64,000 bases of DNA from Syngnathus acus (lineage: Eukaryota; Chordata; Actinopteri; Syngnathiformes; Syngnathidae). The position numbers and the translations under genes were made by a program. Within the stretch, counting starts at the first letter, position 1. Every line of letters starts with the position of its first letter. The stretch is from the NCBI RefSeq assembly GCF_901709675.1, contig NC_051099.1, positions 126,001-190,000 on the forward strand, written 5' to 3'. The notes under the pieces were generated by a model. That model was not told the DNA's origin and made no database searches. It saw only the letters and a list, made by a program, of their open reading frames with translations. Positions 1-33,200 of this stretch are shown here, in pieces.

Positions 1-165
1 AACTCAAAAGGCATAACACAGAGTGTACAAATTGAAAAAAGACCGCATTTCCTCAAATAGTGGCCAATTATTGATTGATTAGTAGCTCGTCAACTCCCTC
101 TTCTTGGTGTTGAGCGATCGTTGCCTGATGATGATCTCAATGTGGCAAGCCGTAGCGGCTCTTGA

Positions 166-171
166 TTTATT
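166..171 (-). terminator. candidate poly(A) signal AATAAA for sgcd
   Basis: The plus strand reads TTTATT, so the sgcd strand has AATAAA about 1.27 kb after the stop codon. It is the only canonical hexamer I see downstream of the stop. A variant ATTAAA lies nearer, at 579-584. No strong GT-rich element follows, so the true cleavage site is uncertain and may lie outside the window. Confidence 0.3.
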
Positions 172-1122
172 TAACCTTTTGCGCATTATTTGAGGACATG
201 AGATTTTGGGACATGATGAATTCCGGATGCTCGTTGCGTTGGGATGGCGGCAAAGTGGAGGCCATGTGGTGGTGATGATGATGATGATGTGCTTCTTTTT
301 GCCACAAGTGTAAGGAAGGCACAGGCGCACTTCCTCCTTGTGCAAGAAACAAGAAGGGCTGACCACAGCTGGAGAACGCATCGCAGTCCAAACAATTGCC
401 ACCAAACTGGAGCTGAGATGGTGGCACGACGGAAAAGGGAAAACAAAACGGGGACATTTCGGCACGAGTCGCATATTTTGTCGGAACCGTGTCGCGTAAT
501 TCGCCAGGATGTTGGCTGGGCACACACAAATCCCTCACCGCAGGCTTTCGGGTTTTTTGGAGTAGTTTTCCTATTGACGTTTAATCCGTTTTTCGGTGAC
601 ACATCCTCTGTCGCTTCCGCCGTTTGTCTCAGAGACAGTGAAAACTCGAGTGGGCTCTCGTAGTTTTACTACGCTGAAACCCCCCGACCTAGTTTCAAAC
701 CGAGGACACCTTTATATACCTGCCGCTTGTTTGGCTAAGAGCGCACGGGAGCGTGGGAAAATACGCAAATGCTTTCAAAATTTCAGCCCGCGCTCAACCT
801 TCCAGCGTTTTGAACAAGGATAGCAACCTCATTTATCCACAAACTCGAAAGCATCTGGCAATGGGAACCTGAAATTGGAGCTTGTCGCTTTGAGAGAGCA
901 TCCAGCATTACAATGTGCTTGAATGCAAATGCTTTCTGTTTTTTTTTTAAACAATGTTTGAAAACTCAAGGGTAAGATTAAAAAAAACAACAACAACAAC
1001 AACAACGTTAGCTTGACATTAGGGTGGCAGTCTAATACATCAGTGGTGTCGCAGTAAATCCTCAAAGTGACCAAAAAGCACAATTCCAAAGCCACGGGAG
1101 AGTGGGCGGGGCTCGGCCACCG

Positions 1123-1158
1123 GATCGGAGTCTCTCACCTGATCGGAGTCTCTCACCT
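1123..1158. repeat. perfect 18-bp tandem duplication
   Basis: GATCGGAGTCTCTCACCT occurs twice back to back. Confidence 0.97.
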
Positions 1159-1443
1159 CTCCGGCCGGGCTCATGTGACAAAACGTGTGTATGGCAGTTT
1201 AGGGTCACGCCATTTCAAAGCAATTATTCCTCTTGGATATTCCCAACAATCTGTCCGGAGGAGCAAGGAGGAACATAAAACAAACAAACACATTAGTTTC
1301 AGTTAGTCGAGCTGATTGAATTCCCGGAATATGACGTAATAAATACAGCGTCCAGAGGCTCCGCCCCCTGCCCCGCTTATTTCGAAAACTACGGATCAGG
1401 GCCTCCGTGATCAGTTCCCGTGCGAGTCCCCGTGTCTCTAATC

Positions 1444-21001
<19,558 letters not shown>

Positions 21002-21040
21002 CTGTGGGGAGGGAGGGAGGGAGGGAGGGAGGGAGGGACA
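21002..21040 (-). promoter_or_regulatory. 3' splice site of the start-codon exon with microsatellite polypyrimidine tract
   Basis: In the sgcd direction the sequence is a run of CCCT units (plus strand GGGA, about 21006-21038), then CCCCACAG, then the ATG. The polypyrimidine tract of this acceptor is therefore made almost entirely of a tetranucleotide microsatellite. This shows that an upstream, presumably untranslated, exon exists. Confidence 0.8.
21006..21038. repeat. (GGGA)n microsatellite at the sgcd acceptor
   Basis: About eight GGGA units, CCCT in the sense direction, starting four bases from the acceptor AG. Confidence 0.97.
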
Positions 21041-22229
21041 CCAGAGGGGAAGGGGGCGTCACTGCCGTTCTCGGGATGCAAATGACAACTTCGCAACGCT
21101 CTTTGAGGACGGATGGTGTCAACTTTCCAGTCAGGCCCGAGAAAAGTTGAGTTAGCAAACGCATTAGCCCGACATAACACCGCCGCTTTCGAATGTCCCG
21201 ACTACATCGACGAGGCACGCACTTGACGTAATGGGCCGGCCCCGCCCCGCCCCGCCCCACTGCGGCTAAAACACAATTTAGCGTCCTGGCCGTTTCGGCC
21301 GTCAAATGGCTTTTGACAAGCGGGCGTATTAGCGGCTAAGTGAAACAAACGGCACAAGACAGGGGGCCCCGGCCGGTTGCGGACTAACTCGCTTGCTTCC
21401 ATTCGGACCGGAGGGCAAATCTTATTTTGATGCCTCGGGTTAGCTAAATCAGCAGACGCGAGTGCAAAGCTAGCAATGAAAATTCAGATTATTTGCAGCA
21501 GGCTTCAACCTCGGCAGCCCTGGGATTTGGTTGGACTCGCTTCTTCGCGAGCCCCGCTTGACTCGAGCATGAGATCGAGAACTAAGCAAACAATGTTTTC
21601 AAATGGAGATGACGACCGTTCCTGTTAGCCATGACATGACGTTAGCACAAACGCAATCAGGCCAAATATCTCGCTCTTGTTTTGAACATCAAACGGACAT
21701 TAGTGGAAAAATCGCAGTTGGTTGACTAAAGCCCAATCCGTCAGCAGAGGAACAAAGACCGCTCGGTGGACTATTTTTGGAGCGTTATCGCCGGAAGCGC
21801 TAAAAATGCTTTTGGCGGCCATAATCAGATTTATTTGCCATTTTGTCTCACTCCATTATTCAACGTGACATTGAAGTCAAAGGCAAAAAAAGTGAAAATG
21901 TCCAGTGATGGCCCTCCAGTAATGCGCCGGCCGGGCTGAAAGTGGATCATTGTGCCAGAAGCAGGGATGGACAACGAGGGGGGAGAAGCAAATTAGCCGC
22001 AATAGAAACGATTGGACCTCGTTCCCGCACCGCTGCTACCTCTCGTGCTCAACAAACCGCAGACCCGAGAAAAAAAAAGCAAAGTACGGCTCTGATTACA
22101 CTGAGAAACGAGCTTTTACAAAATGTTATTGGCCGCTTCCGAGTGCCAAAGAGCCAGGCGGCTGCCCGCTTGGCCCTTTTTATGGCGCGCACGTGGCCCC
22201 GCGCTAGCCAGGAACCGCCGTTGCCAAGG

Positions 22230-22245
22230 CCCCCCCCCCCCCCCC
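22230..22245. repeat. C16 homopolymer
   Basis: Sixteen Cs on the plus strand; the length is prone to sequencing error. Confidence 0.9.
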
Positions 22246-24465
22246 AAAGCCAACTGAGCAAATGGCTCTGAGCCAGCGGCGCTTTTGAATCCCGCACAAA
22301 CCATTACACAAATGCGATTGGCTGATTAAAAGTTTTACTGGGTGTAAGTTTAAGGTCACGGAGGAACACCTCCACCAGCCCCCCAAAAAATGGCACGACA
22401 CGGGGCTTGTTGAATAAAATGTTGCCAATCCAGAAAATGTTGTTCAAACTAAAAATGGAGTAAGCGGGGGTATTTAAGAAAAACAAGAAAAAACAATTAA
22501 GCTGCTTTTTTTTCTTTACTTAGCAGACTTTTTATCCTAGTTCAACAGACGGCAAAAAAAGGCTCCCAAAATGACACCACTGTTGTGTTGTTGTTTTTTT
22601 TGCAACTCAGCCCGAGGCGCCTTCCCAGATCGGAGCGTATGAATGTTTACGGTTCATGACACAATTATGATTAAGATGCTAGCCCCTCACCGCGAGGTGA
22701 ATGCAAAAAAAATCAAAGCGAATAAACAGAAAAGCAATTCTGCGCGCGCGGCTGTCTTTCTTCGGGGGCGCGGGTGGCGTTGACCTGCCTTTCCCGCCAT
22801 TTGAAAGGCTCATTTTTCATTCACGTGCTCCGTCGTGCCGAGGGGAAGCGCGCAGATACATTCGGCGCAACGTTCCATTTGGCTGAGGCCTTGTGCGATT
22901 CATTTCCAGCCACATCTTGATCATTAACAACAGCGCAGTAATTGCTCGCAGCCAAAAGCGACGCCGTCCTCCCGCCCGCCCGCCCAAAAAGGCTTCGATA
23001 AAACATCCCTCTAACAAACACTTGCACGCGTATCGCTAATTAATCGCCGCTGAATAGCAAATGAGGCGCGGAAAGGAAATTGGGTTTTAAATCATTTTTA
23101 AAGGAGGGAAAGCAGCGGGGAGACGCGTCAGTCTCAGAGTGGAAAAATGAAGGCAAAATTACGAAAGGATCTTCCTATCGTACGAAATCACTCAAAAGCA
23201 ATGCTGCTTATGAAAGAAAAAAAAAAAAAATAATAATCCCCGTACTCTAAGTATAAAGCAGACTATGATCCCAAAGTTCAACTCATTTGGCATGAAGAAT
23301 GAATTGCTGATAGGAGATTTAATTTGGAAAAAGTGCACCGCAACAACGCAGGCTAAACTTAGCTTAGCTTATCTTCATTTACATCAAATGTATGTCACTT
23401 CAACATATTTCACATGAATTCTGAAAAACGCAACTTTATTCACATCAAAATGTGTCCAATATCAGAATGATACTGCCCTCAAAGAAATGTTGTCATTGTC
23501 GTACTTCCGTGAGCATTTTAAGAGTGAGCGCGCTAGCTAACTAGCTACTGTCGCAACTTGGCGACTCGTCTTGTTTGGGCGTAGAAATGGAGCTCCAAAG
23601 GAGAGTTTTGAAAGCACGTGATGGATGGAGGAAGTCATGTTTTTTTGTTTTTTTTTAGGCTTTTCAGTCCCAACAGTTCAGCTCAGAAAGTTAATTAACT
23701 TTTTTTCTGCAGCCCAAGCGACGCAATTTGGAGCAGAATGACTCGACTAATTGTGTTATTTTCTTAGAACGTTCAGCTTCTGCTCGCTCGCTCGCTCGCT
23801 TTTCCCTGCCAGTTTATTTCTCGTCTCTTTTTGGGGGGGGCGGTGGGGTTCTTTCGGAGATTTCCGAGCCTGGGATAAGTCACGACGGCGGCGGGGAGCC
23901 AGTTCACGCTTAGCCTGGCAACGTCACTTCTCCTTGTAGGTGTCTTTGAATCTGGTCCAGGATTAAGGATTTCAGATCAAGAGGACTTGTGGATTTCCAA
24001 AGTCAAAGACGCCAACGAAAACAGCTGTCCGATTATTGCTTTCCAACTGAGGGAAATACGGATCAATCCCCCAAAAGCAGCCCAACGGGTCGCTTGGAAG
24101 GAGCTGACCCAAAACTTGCGGGGGGCGTATTTTTAGCCCACGGGGGAAGAAGGGTCATGCCACTTGACTCGGGAGGCATGCGGATTTGTCCGCTTACTTT
24201 GAAGTTGAAGCGGGCTGAAGTGAGCTTCTGGAAATATCCGCGAGATTGAGCCCAAAAAGAAAGGCATACCTGCCTCTCCCTCAAGTGTGCCAACAAAATC
24301 AAAGTGCAAGCGACTCGGGTAAATTGTCATGATATTGCATGAAATTGTGTCAAAGTCGTACGATGACTTTAGTCAATTTGGTCAAATTGCAGACTAATCA
24401 CGTTTTGACGTAAGATGGAGCGCAGTGACTATGAGGGAGACGCGTGCGTGGCCTTGCACAGAGGG

Positions 24466-24504
<39 letters not shown>

Positions 24505-24517
24505 GAACTAACTAACT
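24466..24517. repeat. (AACT)n microsatellite
   Basis: About 13 units with one AACG variant. Confidence 0.96.
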
Positions 24518-25096
24518 CAATAAATGGACACGCAATTGAGTGATTTTTTTTCTCCCCCCGAAAGCAAACGGCACAATGCAAAGTTGCGTAACTGGATGCG
24601 ACAATTCCCCGCAAAAAAACAAAAACAAATCAGTCGCGCTTGTCTTTTCAGGCTCAACAATGCAAAGTGGCACACTGCGTCACCTCCAGGGTGCCACATC
24701 CACTTTTTGTATTTCCTCAAATGTCCTTCGTTTACTTTCATTTCCCACTTAACAAGTGCCAATGGCGCCTGCTGTGCGTTTATTCAACGCGCGTCGTCAG
24801 GCGACCGTCGACTAGCAAAGCGCAACCTTGAAACGACGGCGCCGGTGGGTGACGATATCGGCCGAGGTGGGAAACAAATCATAAATCAATGACATCGTAA
24901 ACGTCCAAAACGGGGAAGTGCGGTTTTATTTTGGTCACGAAGAAGCCGCTTTGGATTTTTAAACAGCTGTTTGACTGAGGACGATGGAAAGCCGTATTGT
25001 CTGACGGGCCCGTGCGGCGGCTTCCCGTGTTCCACACCTTATAAGGACGCCCTGAAAAACGGAGCTTGTAAAACTAGGCCCTTTAAAACAGCTGGT

Positions 25097-25368
<272 letters not shown>

Positions 25369-26217
25369 ACCCGAGCCGGTGACGGCGCCTGGCAGGTGCT
25401 ACGGCGTAAATACAAGGCCGGCCGGGTATTTGGGGATCCGGCTAAAAAGTATGCCGAGCGATGAGAGCGGAATAATATTAGGCATCAATTGGGAATTATT
25501 CATTCTTTTTCACAACAGCTGTTTGGGTCATCTCAATTTTCCAAGGATATTTGACAGAAAATCTAAATGCTCTTCAAAAGGGCTTTGAATACTTTGGACC
25601 GCATTGAGATTCCAGACTTGAACCAGTCCCAAAAAAGGCCTTTGAGCAAATATTAGCTTTCCTGGCTCGGCCGGCAGTCGGTAGCTCTGCTCGGGCCTCC
25701 TCTTACTTATTTATAGCGGCTTCCCTTTCCCCGGAGAGACGACGCAATTGAAACCAAACGTGTGGTCAGTCAGGAGCCGCCCCGTGGCCCACCCCAACCC
25801 CCACGGCTCCTTCTCGCCCTGCACAAACATGGCTGGAAAATAGGACAACTTCATCTTTTTGTTCAAAACAAGCGGCCTGAGATTTCCCCAAAAATATGTC
25901 GTACCATAGAAGTAACCCTAAGAAATTGACTGTGTTGGAAGTTTCCAGTCGCACTCTCGGAAATGGTTAAAGGGAATGCGGTTCGGCCCACCTCCACGCC
26001 CCCTCCCTCCAAAGCAAACTCACCGTGACGCCTGTTCCGCTTTTTCGCGTCCGTCCCGTTTTCTGTCGAGCGTCCTGGCAATAAGTCGTCCGCCGCTGGT
26101 AAAAATAGAATGGGAGCAAAGTGGCCCTTAGTGCGCGACTGCACTTCCTTTCCTTCTCTTGTCAGCTTTTTCCAATAACGCCGCTTCTCACTCTTTCCTG
26201 GACGCCCGTGACCCAAG

Positions 26218-26250
26218 CTGTCTGTCTGTCTGTCTGTCTGTCTGCCTGCC
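26218..26250. repeat. (GTCT)n/(GCCT)n microsatellite
   Basis: About seven GTCT units, then two GCCT units. Confidence 0.93.
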
Positions 26251-26674
26251 TTTTTTGTTTTCTCCCCCTACTCTCTGCTGCTGTGCTGAGTGGAGTTGTT
26301 GCAGGCCGCCCGCCCTCTGACTTGTCTGCCTGATTTAGAAGCCACATGTGCTGCAAAGTTTAAAGGGGCTGAGCTTACTTGTCATGTCGTCACGGCAACC
26401 CAGGCCAAGCCACCCCCTGTATTCATTTGGTTTTACACTTGGGTGACGGATAACAACGGCCAAGTTGTAAAGTTAATCAACTTTTTTTTTTTTTAGTCCA
26501 TCCAAAAAAGAGGCAAGCGATTGAGATACAGTATGCCAAAAATAGCCTTAGCCTTCAAAGTGTCCCATAACTGGTAACTGGTATTTTTAGAAAAGACTCA
26601 TGGGCTACTTATGGTTGTCCTTGAGGCTCACTAGTGGCAGCTGGCACTAGTTGTTTTTTTTGGTTTAGGACAAT

Positions 26675-26675
26675 G

Positions 26676-26747
<72 letters not shown>
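26675..26747. repeat. (CAAT)n microsatellite
   Basis: About 18 uninterrupted units; gives a Ser-Ile-Asn-Gln artefact frame. Confidence 0.98.
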
Positions 26748-26748
<1 letters not shown>

Positions 26749-28170
26749 TGTGTTTGTTTTCCATTTGTTGCTGCCCTCCATTTTTTTCCTCCTCCGGGCG
26801 TAAGTGCCCACCCCTCCCCTCTCTGCTCACAGAGAAGAAGGAAGGAACTCAAGTTCATTGGAGCCAATTAACAAAGATTTTCATTTCATTTCTGCAAAGA
26901 GCCAATCATTGTCTGCGACTTAGTGGTGATTGAAATTGACTTTGAAGAAAAAAAAACCCGGATCTGGGCCCCGAATTTGACACCAGACTGGAAAAGGCAA
27001 CCAAACTTAATGCACCGACCGACTAGCTTGGAAGTTGCAACGCTAGTGCGTAAATCTTGCTGCTGTGAAGGAATCAACAAATAACAAAGCAAAATAAGCC
27101 CCACATTTCGACAGTGGCTGTGATTTACATGAGAATGGCAACACAATTCAAGGGTGCATTTTGTCCAGCAGAGAGAGGCTGCAATTTGGAGAATGCAAAT
27201 TTCCGACCAGGACAAAGCTTCTCCTTCTCTCGTCTCCTTGGAGCTCCCACCCTCTGTGATCCCATTTGCTCCGCCAGACGATCGGGTTTGGGGGGGGCAG
27301 CTTTGATGCCGCAGCCAGCAGACTCGAGTGTGCTCACTGTGCTTTGTTTGTTGGACAAACAAGGAGGAAATGGAGGGCAGATTAATTGGTGTTAACGGCA
27401 GCGCTAGAGGAGCTTCCCTGCCTGGTTGCGTCCTCGTTGTTGTCCCATGAGCCACTTGGCTTGGCCAGATGCCGCCGCCATAATGCCACCGCATCAGCAC
27501 TAATGGACATGTTACGCTCTTCTTTGGCCATTTCAAAACAGGTGTCTTCCTAATACCTTGACTAACCACTTTCATTTGCTCTTTGACCAACCTTGTAACT
27601 GGCTTTACCGCCAACAAAATTCATTCAAAATCTGTTCGTCTGCTCCACTATCCCCAAAAACATTGCTTTGCAGTAAATGATCTCGAAAAAATACTGAAAG
27701 GAAATGATAAAATGACGCAAATTAGCCAAGATACATTTTGGTAGCTCAACAGATTGACTTTTGTCGTATCATTTTAATTTCACACAAGGTGGCTGAGTAG
27801 GCACTTGTCAATCCCAACTATTTGGAAAGCCAATTTTCCATAATGTCATTGAAGTAAATGGGCTGTTTGGGTTTCCGAGCCATCGCTTTCCCCACATCAG
27901 CCGGCCGTGATGAAAAGGCAAGGCTGTGGGTCGTTTAGTGCGGGCGGGGGCGCCCAGAAAAGAAAAGAACAAAAAATAGACTCAAAGAATAGCAATCATT
28001 GTTCAGCAGCCGGAGCGGCTCAAGGGCGGCCTGAACGGGAAGTGGGCAGCAAAGCAAAGGGGAATGCGCTCGCTCGCCTTTGCCCTGACTGCAAGGCCAG
28101 CGTGAGCCATTGGCCGTATTAGCCACACGAGCTAATCACGTCAAAGCGAGGGCTGCAACAGGCAATGGAA

Positions 28171-28171
28171 A

Positions 28172-28204
<33 letters not shown>

Positions 28205-28213
28205 CACACACAC

Positions 28214-28250
<37 letters not shown>
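28171..28250. repeat. (CA)n microsatellite
   Basis: About 40 dinucleotides with two CG interruptions. Confidence 0.98.
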
Positions 28251-28254
<4 letters not shown>

Positions 28255-30571
28255 TTTTGAAGTCAGTGACACAGTTGCATGCTGTTATATTGTGTCTGTT
28301 TTCGTTTGCGCCTCTCTATGATTGCAAGGTGATAGTGGCGATATTAAGGCGGATTAAGCCAGGTGCTCAAAGCCGGGCTTCCCCATATCAAACGGAAAGG
28401 CGCTAATTAGTCGGATTGTTGCCAGGCTCCCCCGGGGCGGGCGGGCAGGCGGGGGTCACCCGCTCGCCACGCCGCTCTCCGTCTTTTGTTATGCGGCCAG
28501 CGCATTATCGCCAAGTGCGCTCGCTCGCCTTACTTGTGTGAGTTACGCGGAGTGACACTCGTTTTGTTTCTCCATCACTCATCTGTCAGCGCTCGGCGTC
28601 CCTCCGGGCGCGTGTTCCGCATGCCCCGCCGCCGCCGCCGCCGCCACCGCCGCCGCCGCTGTACAAATACACAACAAATGGGCTGAATGTTGTTTTTGCC
28701 GGGAATAGAATTCGAGACCCAGATGGCCCAAAAAAAAAAAACCCTGCTTTGTTCTCAGCCAATTAGGATCCCAGACAGTTCTGCTGCCGGCGTTGTTGGT
28801 GGTGACGGCCGTGGGGGACTTTTATAGCCAAAAGCGGCTGAACATGGAGGCTGGCACATGTCATCGGAAATAAATACGGCTTCTTATTGGAGTCAAAATT
28901 GACTCTAGTGTGAAAGTTAGCTTTGTAAACCACTGTAATGACAAGCAGATTCCTGCAGTGGCATCGTTTGGGATTTGAGATTAGCACACTTCTTTGATGC
29001 GGGACCCAGTTTTACAGTTTGTGAACTTTAATATCGATCTGTTGGACATGTTTCTTTTCACAAAGTTTTCTCTGCTTTTTGCTTAGAAACCCCAAGACAC
29101 AATAATAAGCAGGCGAGCTAATGTTAGCATGTGTGTCGTTACTGTTGGCTTGCTAGCAAAAGGCGCTAACATAGCAGTCGACACCTATGGCACCTATTTG
29201 ACGCTCGAGGTTCGTTTTCTTTTCTCCCGGATAAAAAATAGCTATTATTAAGGAGAGAACGGACGACGGAAACAAGCTCAAGCTCTCCAGTGGCGTCTTG
29301 AGATTTGTGTGTCATGCCAGCGAGCGCAGTCACACACACAGGTAGTTTATTTCAAAAAAACAAATCCATATTTCCCATTTGGCTGAAAATCACCACCCTC
29401 CCCTATTCCCCACTCCATATACTTCATGATTAGGAACCAATTATTCTTATAAATAATGGAACAATCACACTAGTGGATTCCACTCAGCCAGAAGGCCAAA
29501 GAATGACAGCACTGATGTTAGCGCTGCTGTGTGCCCCCCCCCAACCCCACATTGGCGCAGTCAAAAGCGCTTGACATGAAGGCTTCATCTTATGCGTTCT
29601 CCTGGAATTTTGTCGGGAAGTGGACCAAATAAAAATGCTTAGAATGTTGCAACCTGGTTATTTACAAAAAAAAATCTTCGATTACTTTGAATATTTGAGG
29701 ATTTAAAAATGTCTTCCAATGATTAGTTTCAACCTAGCAAAGTCTTCCTGGCAACAAATAGCTGCGACCGTGCATTCTGGACGCCCTCGTCAGCACAAAT
29801 GCTCCGTAATTACTCGTAACGAGGTCCGGGAAGCGGGAACCGTGTTGACCCCATGGGGTTAGCTTGCTGGATTCAAGGCTGGCGTGGAGTCAAAGCCATC
29901 ATTAAAACGTGGCAAGTGTAAATGCAGAATACCTCGTTTGGAACCATAGCAAATATTCAATTAAATTCTCATTAGGCGGTAAAGTACTGATGACCGCAGA
30001 GATGGATGGGATGGGCAACATCTGCCCTCCAAAGGAGTTAGATCGACGACGGAGATGATCCGATTATATGGGCCGGCGGCCGGCCTTCTCATCTATTTTC
30101 GAGGCGGCTTGTCCTCATGAGGGTCAAACGGAGTCTTTCCCGGCGAGGGAAGCGGGAGAAATACACGAGTCTTCATTCTGAAAATCGGAGTGAAACGGAA
30201 AAAAAGGACACTTCAAAAAGTACGGCTACGAGTCACGTTTCAAAGTCTTTCCGTTTGCTGACGTCGCGGTACGCAACGATGACTCGATTGGACTGGAGTC
30301 GCCGTTTGCGTCGCGCCACAGCAGAGCCACGGTGGTGATGCGCGCCTTCAGAACGGAGAGAGCTTCAAATCGAAAGCGACAAGGTGCGCGATCCAGACAA
30401 GCCCGGCAGGTTAATGATCGCTGCGCCGCCGTGGGCCCCCCGCCATCTGCCGGCGGCCGTGTAATGGAAGCAATTTCCAGAGAGGCTCACGAGCGGGTGG
30501 CTGAGACGACGGAAACATGGGGAGCATGCTGATGAAAATTTGCCCTTAATTACCAGCTACGGTGGCGGCGG

Positions 30572-30826
30572 CACTAACGAGAGCCGCGGAGGGAGGCGGC
30601 GTGGCGGCATCCTACCGACTTCAACCAGGGATATGGTGGAGGTCGACAAACCCCCTCACTAACGAGGGCCGCGGAGGGAGGCGGCGTGGCGGCATCCTAC
30701 CGACTTCAACCAGGGATATGGTGGAGGTCGACAAACCCCCTCACTAACGAGGGCCGCGGAGGGAGGCGGCGTGGCGGCATCCTACCGACTTCAACCAGGG
30801 ATATGGTGGAGGTCGACGAACCCCCT
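30572..30826. repeat. three tandem copies of an 85-bp unit
   Basis: Units start CACTAACGAG at 30572, 30657 and 30742. Copies 2 and 3 are almost identical; copy 1 differs by A for G near its start and at its left edge. The unit is not a multiple of three, so the repeating Leu-Gln-Pro-Gly-Ile-Trp frame is incidental. Confidence 0.98.
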
Positions 30827-31648
30827 CACAAAGCCACATCTGCACCAATGACATGTTTTGCAAAATAGTTCAACTGTGGGCTTTTCTCCGCAATGCAATC
30901 TGTCCCGAGCGCCAACTTCTCCCATCCCGCCGCCGCCGCCGCCGCCGCGCTCCAGCGGAGGAGGCCCGACACGACGGCAGAAAGGCGCCGTTCTTCATTT
31001 TCCTTCCGTCCGTCGGAGAGTTTAGCCAGCAAGACGGATGATGAATCGCGGCGGAGACAAAGTTAGTCAATGAAACAGAGCGAGAGGGCGGACATTGAAC
31101 AACTGCTCCCAAATTAGATTTACACGCAGACTTGGTCTCGCATGGGATTCCCAACGACCGCCTCAGAAAACGGTGAATTTTTGCGGCCAGCCTCCCAAAA
31201 CCACAATATTTTCCATCTGTTTAGCATTTGGGTTTCAAAATCTGGAGCGCAAATTGATCTCGGAAAATGGCCCGTTAACGAGGTAAAAATAGTCCTTGTA
31301 TGAGAATCAAGAATAAATATTTGACAAATGAAAAGACTTTGGCACGAGCGCACGTCCTCCTCCTCTCCGGGCTTGTAACCAAGCACAAATTCCTTCCAGC
31401 TGCTGAAAATAATTATATTAGACTATGAATATTTGATACGCTTTAATGTTTTATGTAACAGCAAATCCCATGTAACCCAATTGAACTCATTTGCATTGCT
31501 TTCCCCCCACTTGGCCCCCGAACCTGCCGTCCCCCCCGGAGAGATTTCAACACCATTGCCAATATTCAACGCTGAATAAACACGCTATCATAGGGAATTA
31601 GCATTTTAATGAGCTTATTGATTAGCATGTGCGCTAGCTAGATGAAGC

Positions 31649-31708
31649 GGGATGGATGGATGGATGGACGGACGGACAGACGGACGGATGCATGGATGGA
31701 CGGACGGC
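31649..31708. repeat. (GGAT)n/(GGAC)n microsatellite
   Basis: Mixed GGAT and GGAC units, with CAGA and CATG interruptions. Confidence 0.95.
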
Positions 31709-33119
31709 TAGCTATGCGGTGCTTCATGACAGCTGGCATATATATGATGCTGACAATGACGCAAAAAAAAAAAAAGAATATAAAGGCTCTGAGTGTTTCC
31801 TCCATTGATCCGGAGGTGAGGGGGAAGCGACGCGAGTAGCAAGAGCCCGGGAAGCGCATGTCAAAAGATGTTGTCTTAAGAGGCCGATGAATCATTTATG
31901 AGTAAGCAAAGAGACAATGGCGCTACCACAAGGCAACATTCGCCAAGTGACGAAGCACCCACAAAAATGGTCATGGCTAGTTTTACGTATGACGTGATTC
32001 ATTTGTTTTGACTGACAAGCGGACAGCAGATTGGATGTGGCAAGAGTTGAACCTACGTGCTGTGCTGTGCCGCAGAGCAAAGCAGAGCAGAGCAGAGCAG
32101 CCACCTCTGGAGTGGGTTGTTAACATGTCTGGATATAATTGAGCGCCACTTAAAAGCCCCCCAAAACGTCCCGCCGCGCTGAGCCGACTGCAGCGGTGAC
32201 CGCTTCTTCTTCTCTCCTCGCACCAAATTGATTTTCGCTCGGCTTTCTTGAAAGGTGAGAAATGCACTCACTGCACTCATTTGCACACCGCTGAATGGGA
32301 ATGTGTGTACGAGTGCGAGCGTGCCACAGTGAATCGGACCCCAAGTGCCATTGACGAGGCCATCCGCTGAAACGAGCATAGTTTAGAGGTGATCTGCAGT
32401 CTGACGATAAGCGCAACGCTCTGTGTGTGTGTGTGTGTGTTTGCAAGCCTCGTATCTGCTGCGTTATGCGTTTGTCGCCTGTTGTCGTGCCCGTTCACGT
32501 CAGGATTTAGGAGGGCGCTGTTCAAAACGTCCTTCTCAATCTACTTAAGGTTCTACGAGCGCCGGGCATAATAATCCATTGTGACCAGGGGGTGATTATT
32601 GACTCAAACCCGAATGGAGGGGAGCCATCCTTGCCATTGTGTGGCAGGGTGGCATGTATTTTAGGAAAAGGCTTTCATTGATTAGTCAAGCCATAGCCCT
32701 GTCTAATGGAAACATTGCCGCCATCATCTAAATAAGTTGAGCTTTGTTCCGTGACATATAGTAACAGAGTCTCAAGCCACGCTTATAAATAAGAATTTGC
32801 GCGTCATCGCTGGAGCCAGCCGCTAGGAAATCCTTTCCGCAGACAGACGAACCGGTTCGGACGCCCCTCGGCAGGGTGGCAAAGCAAGCGCCGGCCGGCC
32901 GGGCGGGAGGGATCACTAATGATGACTGCGGGAGAACACTGATGGGCCCACATCTTAGAAAGAATGCAGATTACATGCTACATACAGCAGAAGGTGCGAG
33001 GAAACATCTTTTTTGGGGGGGTCATTTTCTGCTCCCAAGCGGGCTCATAAAAGGGGTGCAACAATTTGGTAGAACCCCGTCGAGATGAGCATGGTGAGCA
33101 TGGTGACGGATACGCACAG

Positions 33120-33200
33120 ACCTATATTCTTTATCCTCTGCAAAGAAAGACGAATGTTATCGCAGCTGACGTCTGTATCTTCCGCCCCCTGGTGGCCGAG
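33120..33200. repeat. diverged interspersed repeat (copy B)
   Basis: Carries CTATATTCTTTATCCTCTGC and then CCCCCTGGTGGCC, matching the blocks at 3071-3158 in the same orientation. Confidence 0.5.

Larger units (their letters stand above)
1..1443 (-). other. sgcd 3' UTR and downstream flank
   Basis: No other gene is seen here. In the sgcd direction this stretch holds the 3' untranslated region. It contains a short CAA tract (about 986-1006), a perfect tandem 18-mer (1123-1158) and an A-rich stretch at about 939-990. The overlapping open frames near 79-660 lie in several frames on both strands without protein similarity I recognise, and I take them as chance. Confidence 0.6.

Noticed and set aside
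26886-27617. 243-codon minus-strand open frame
   Set aside because: No recognisable motif, mixed low-complexity composition and no exon context. Likely chance, though a protein search would settle it.
30572-30826. Possible CRISPR-like array
   Set aside because: Three contiguous 85-bp units without spacers, in a vertebrate genome; a tandem repeat.
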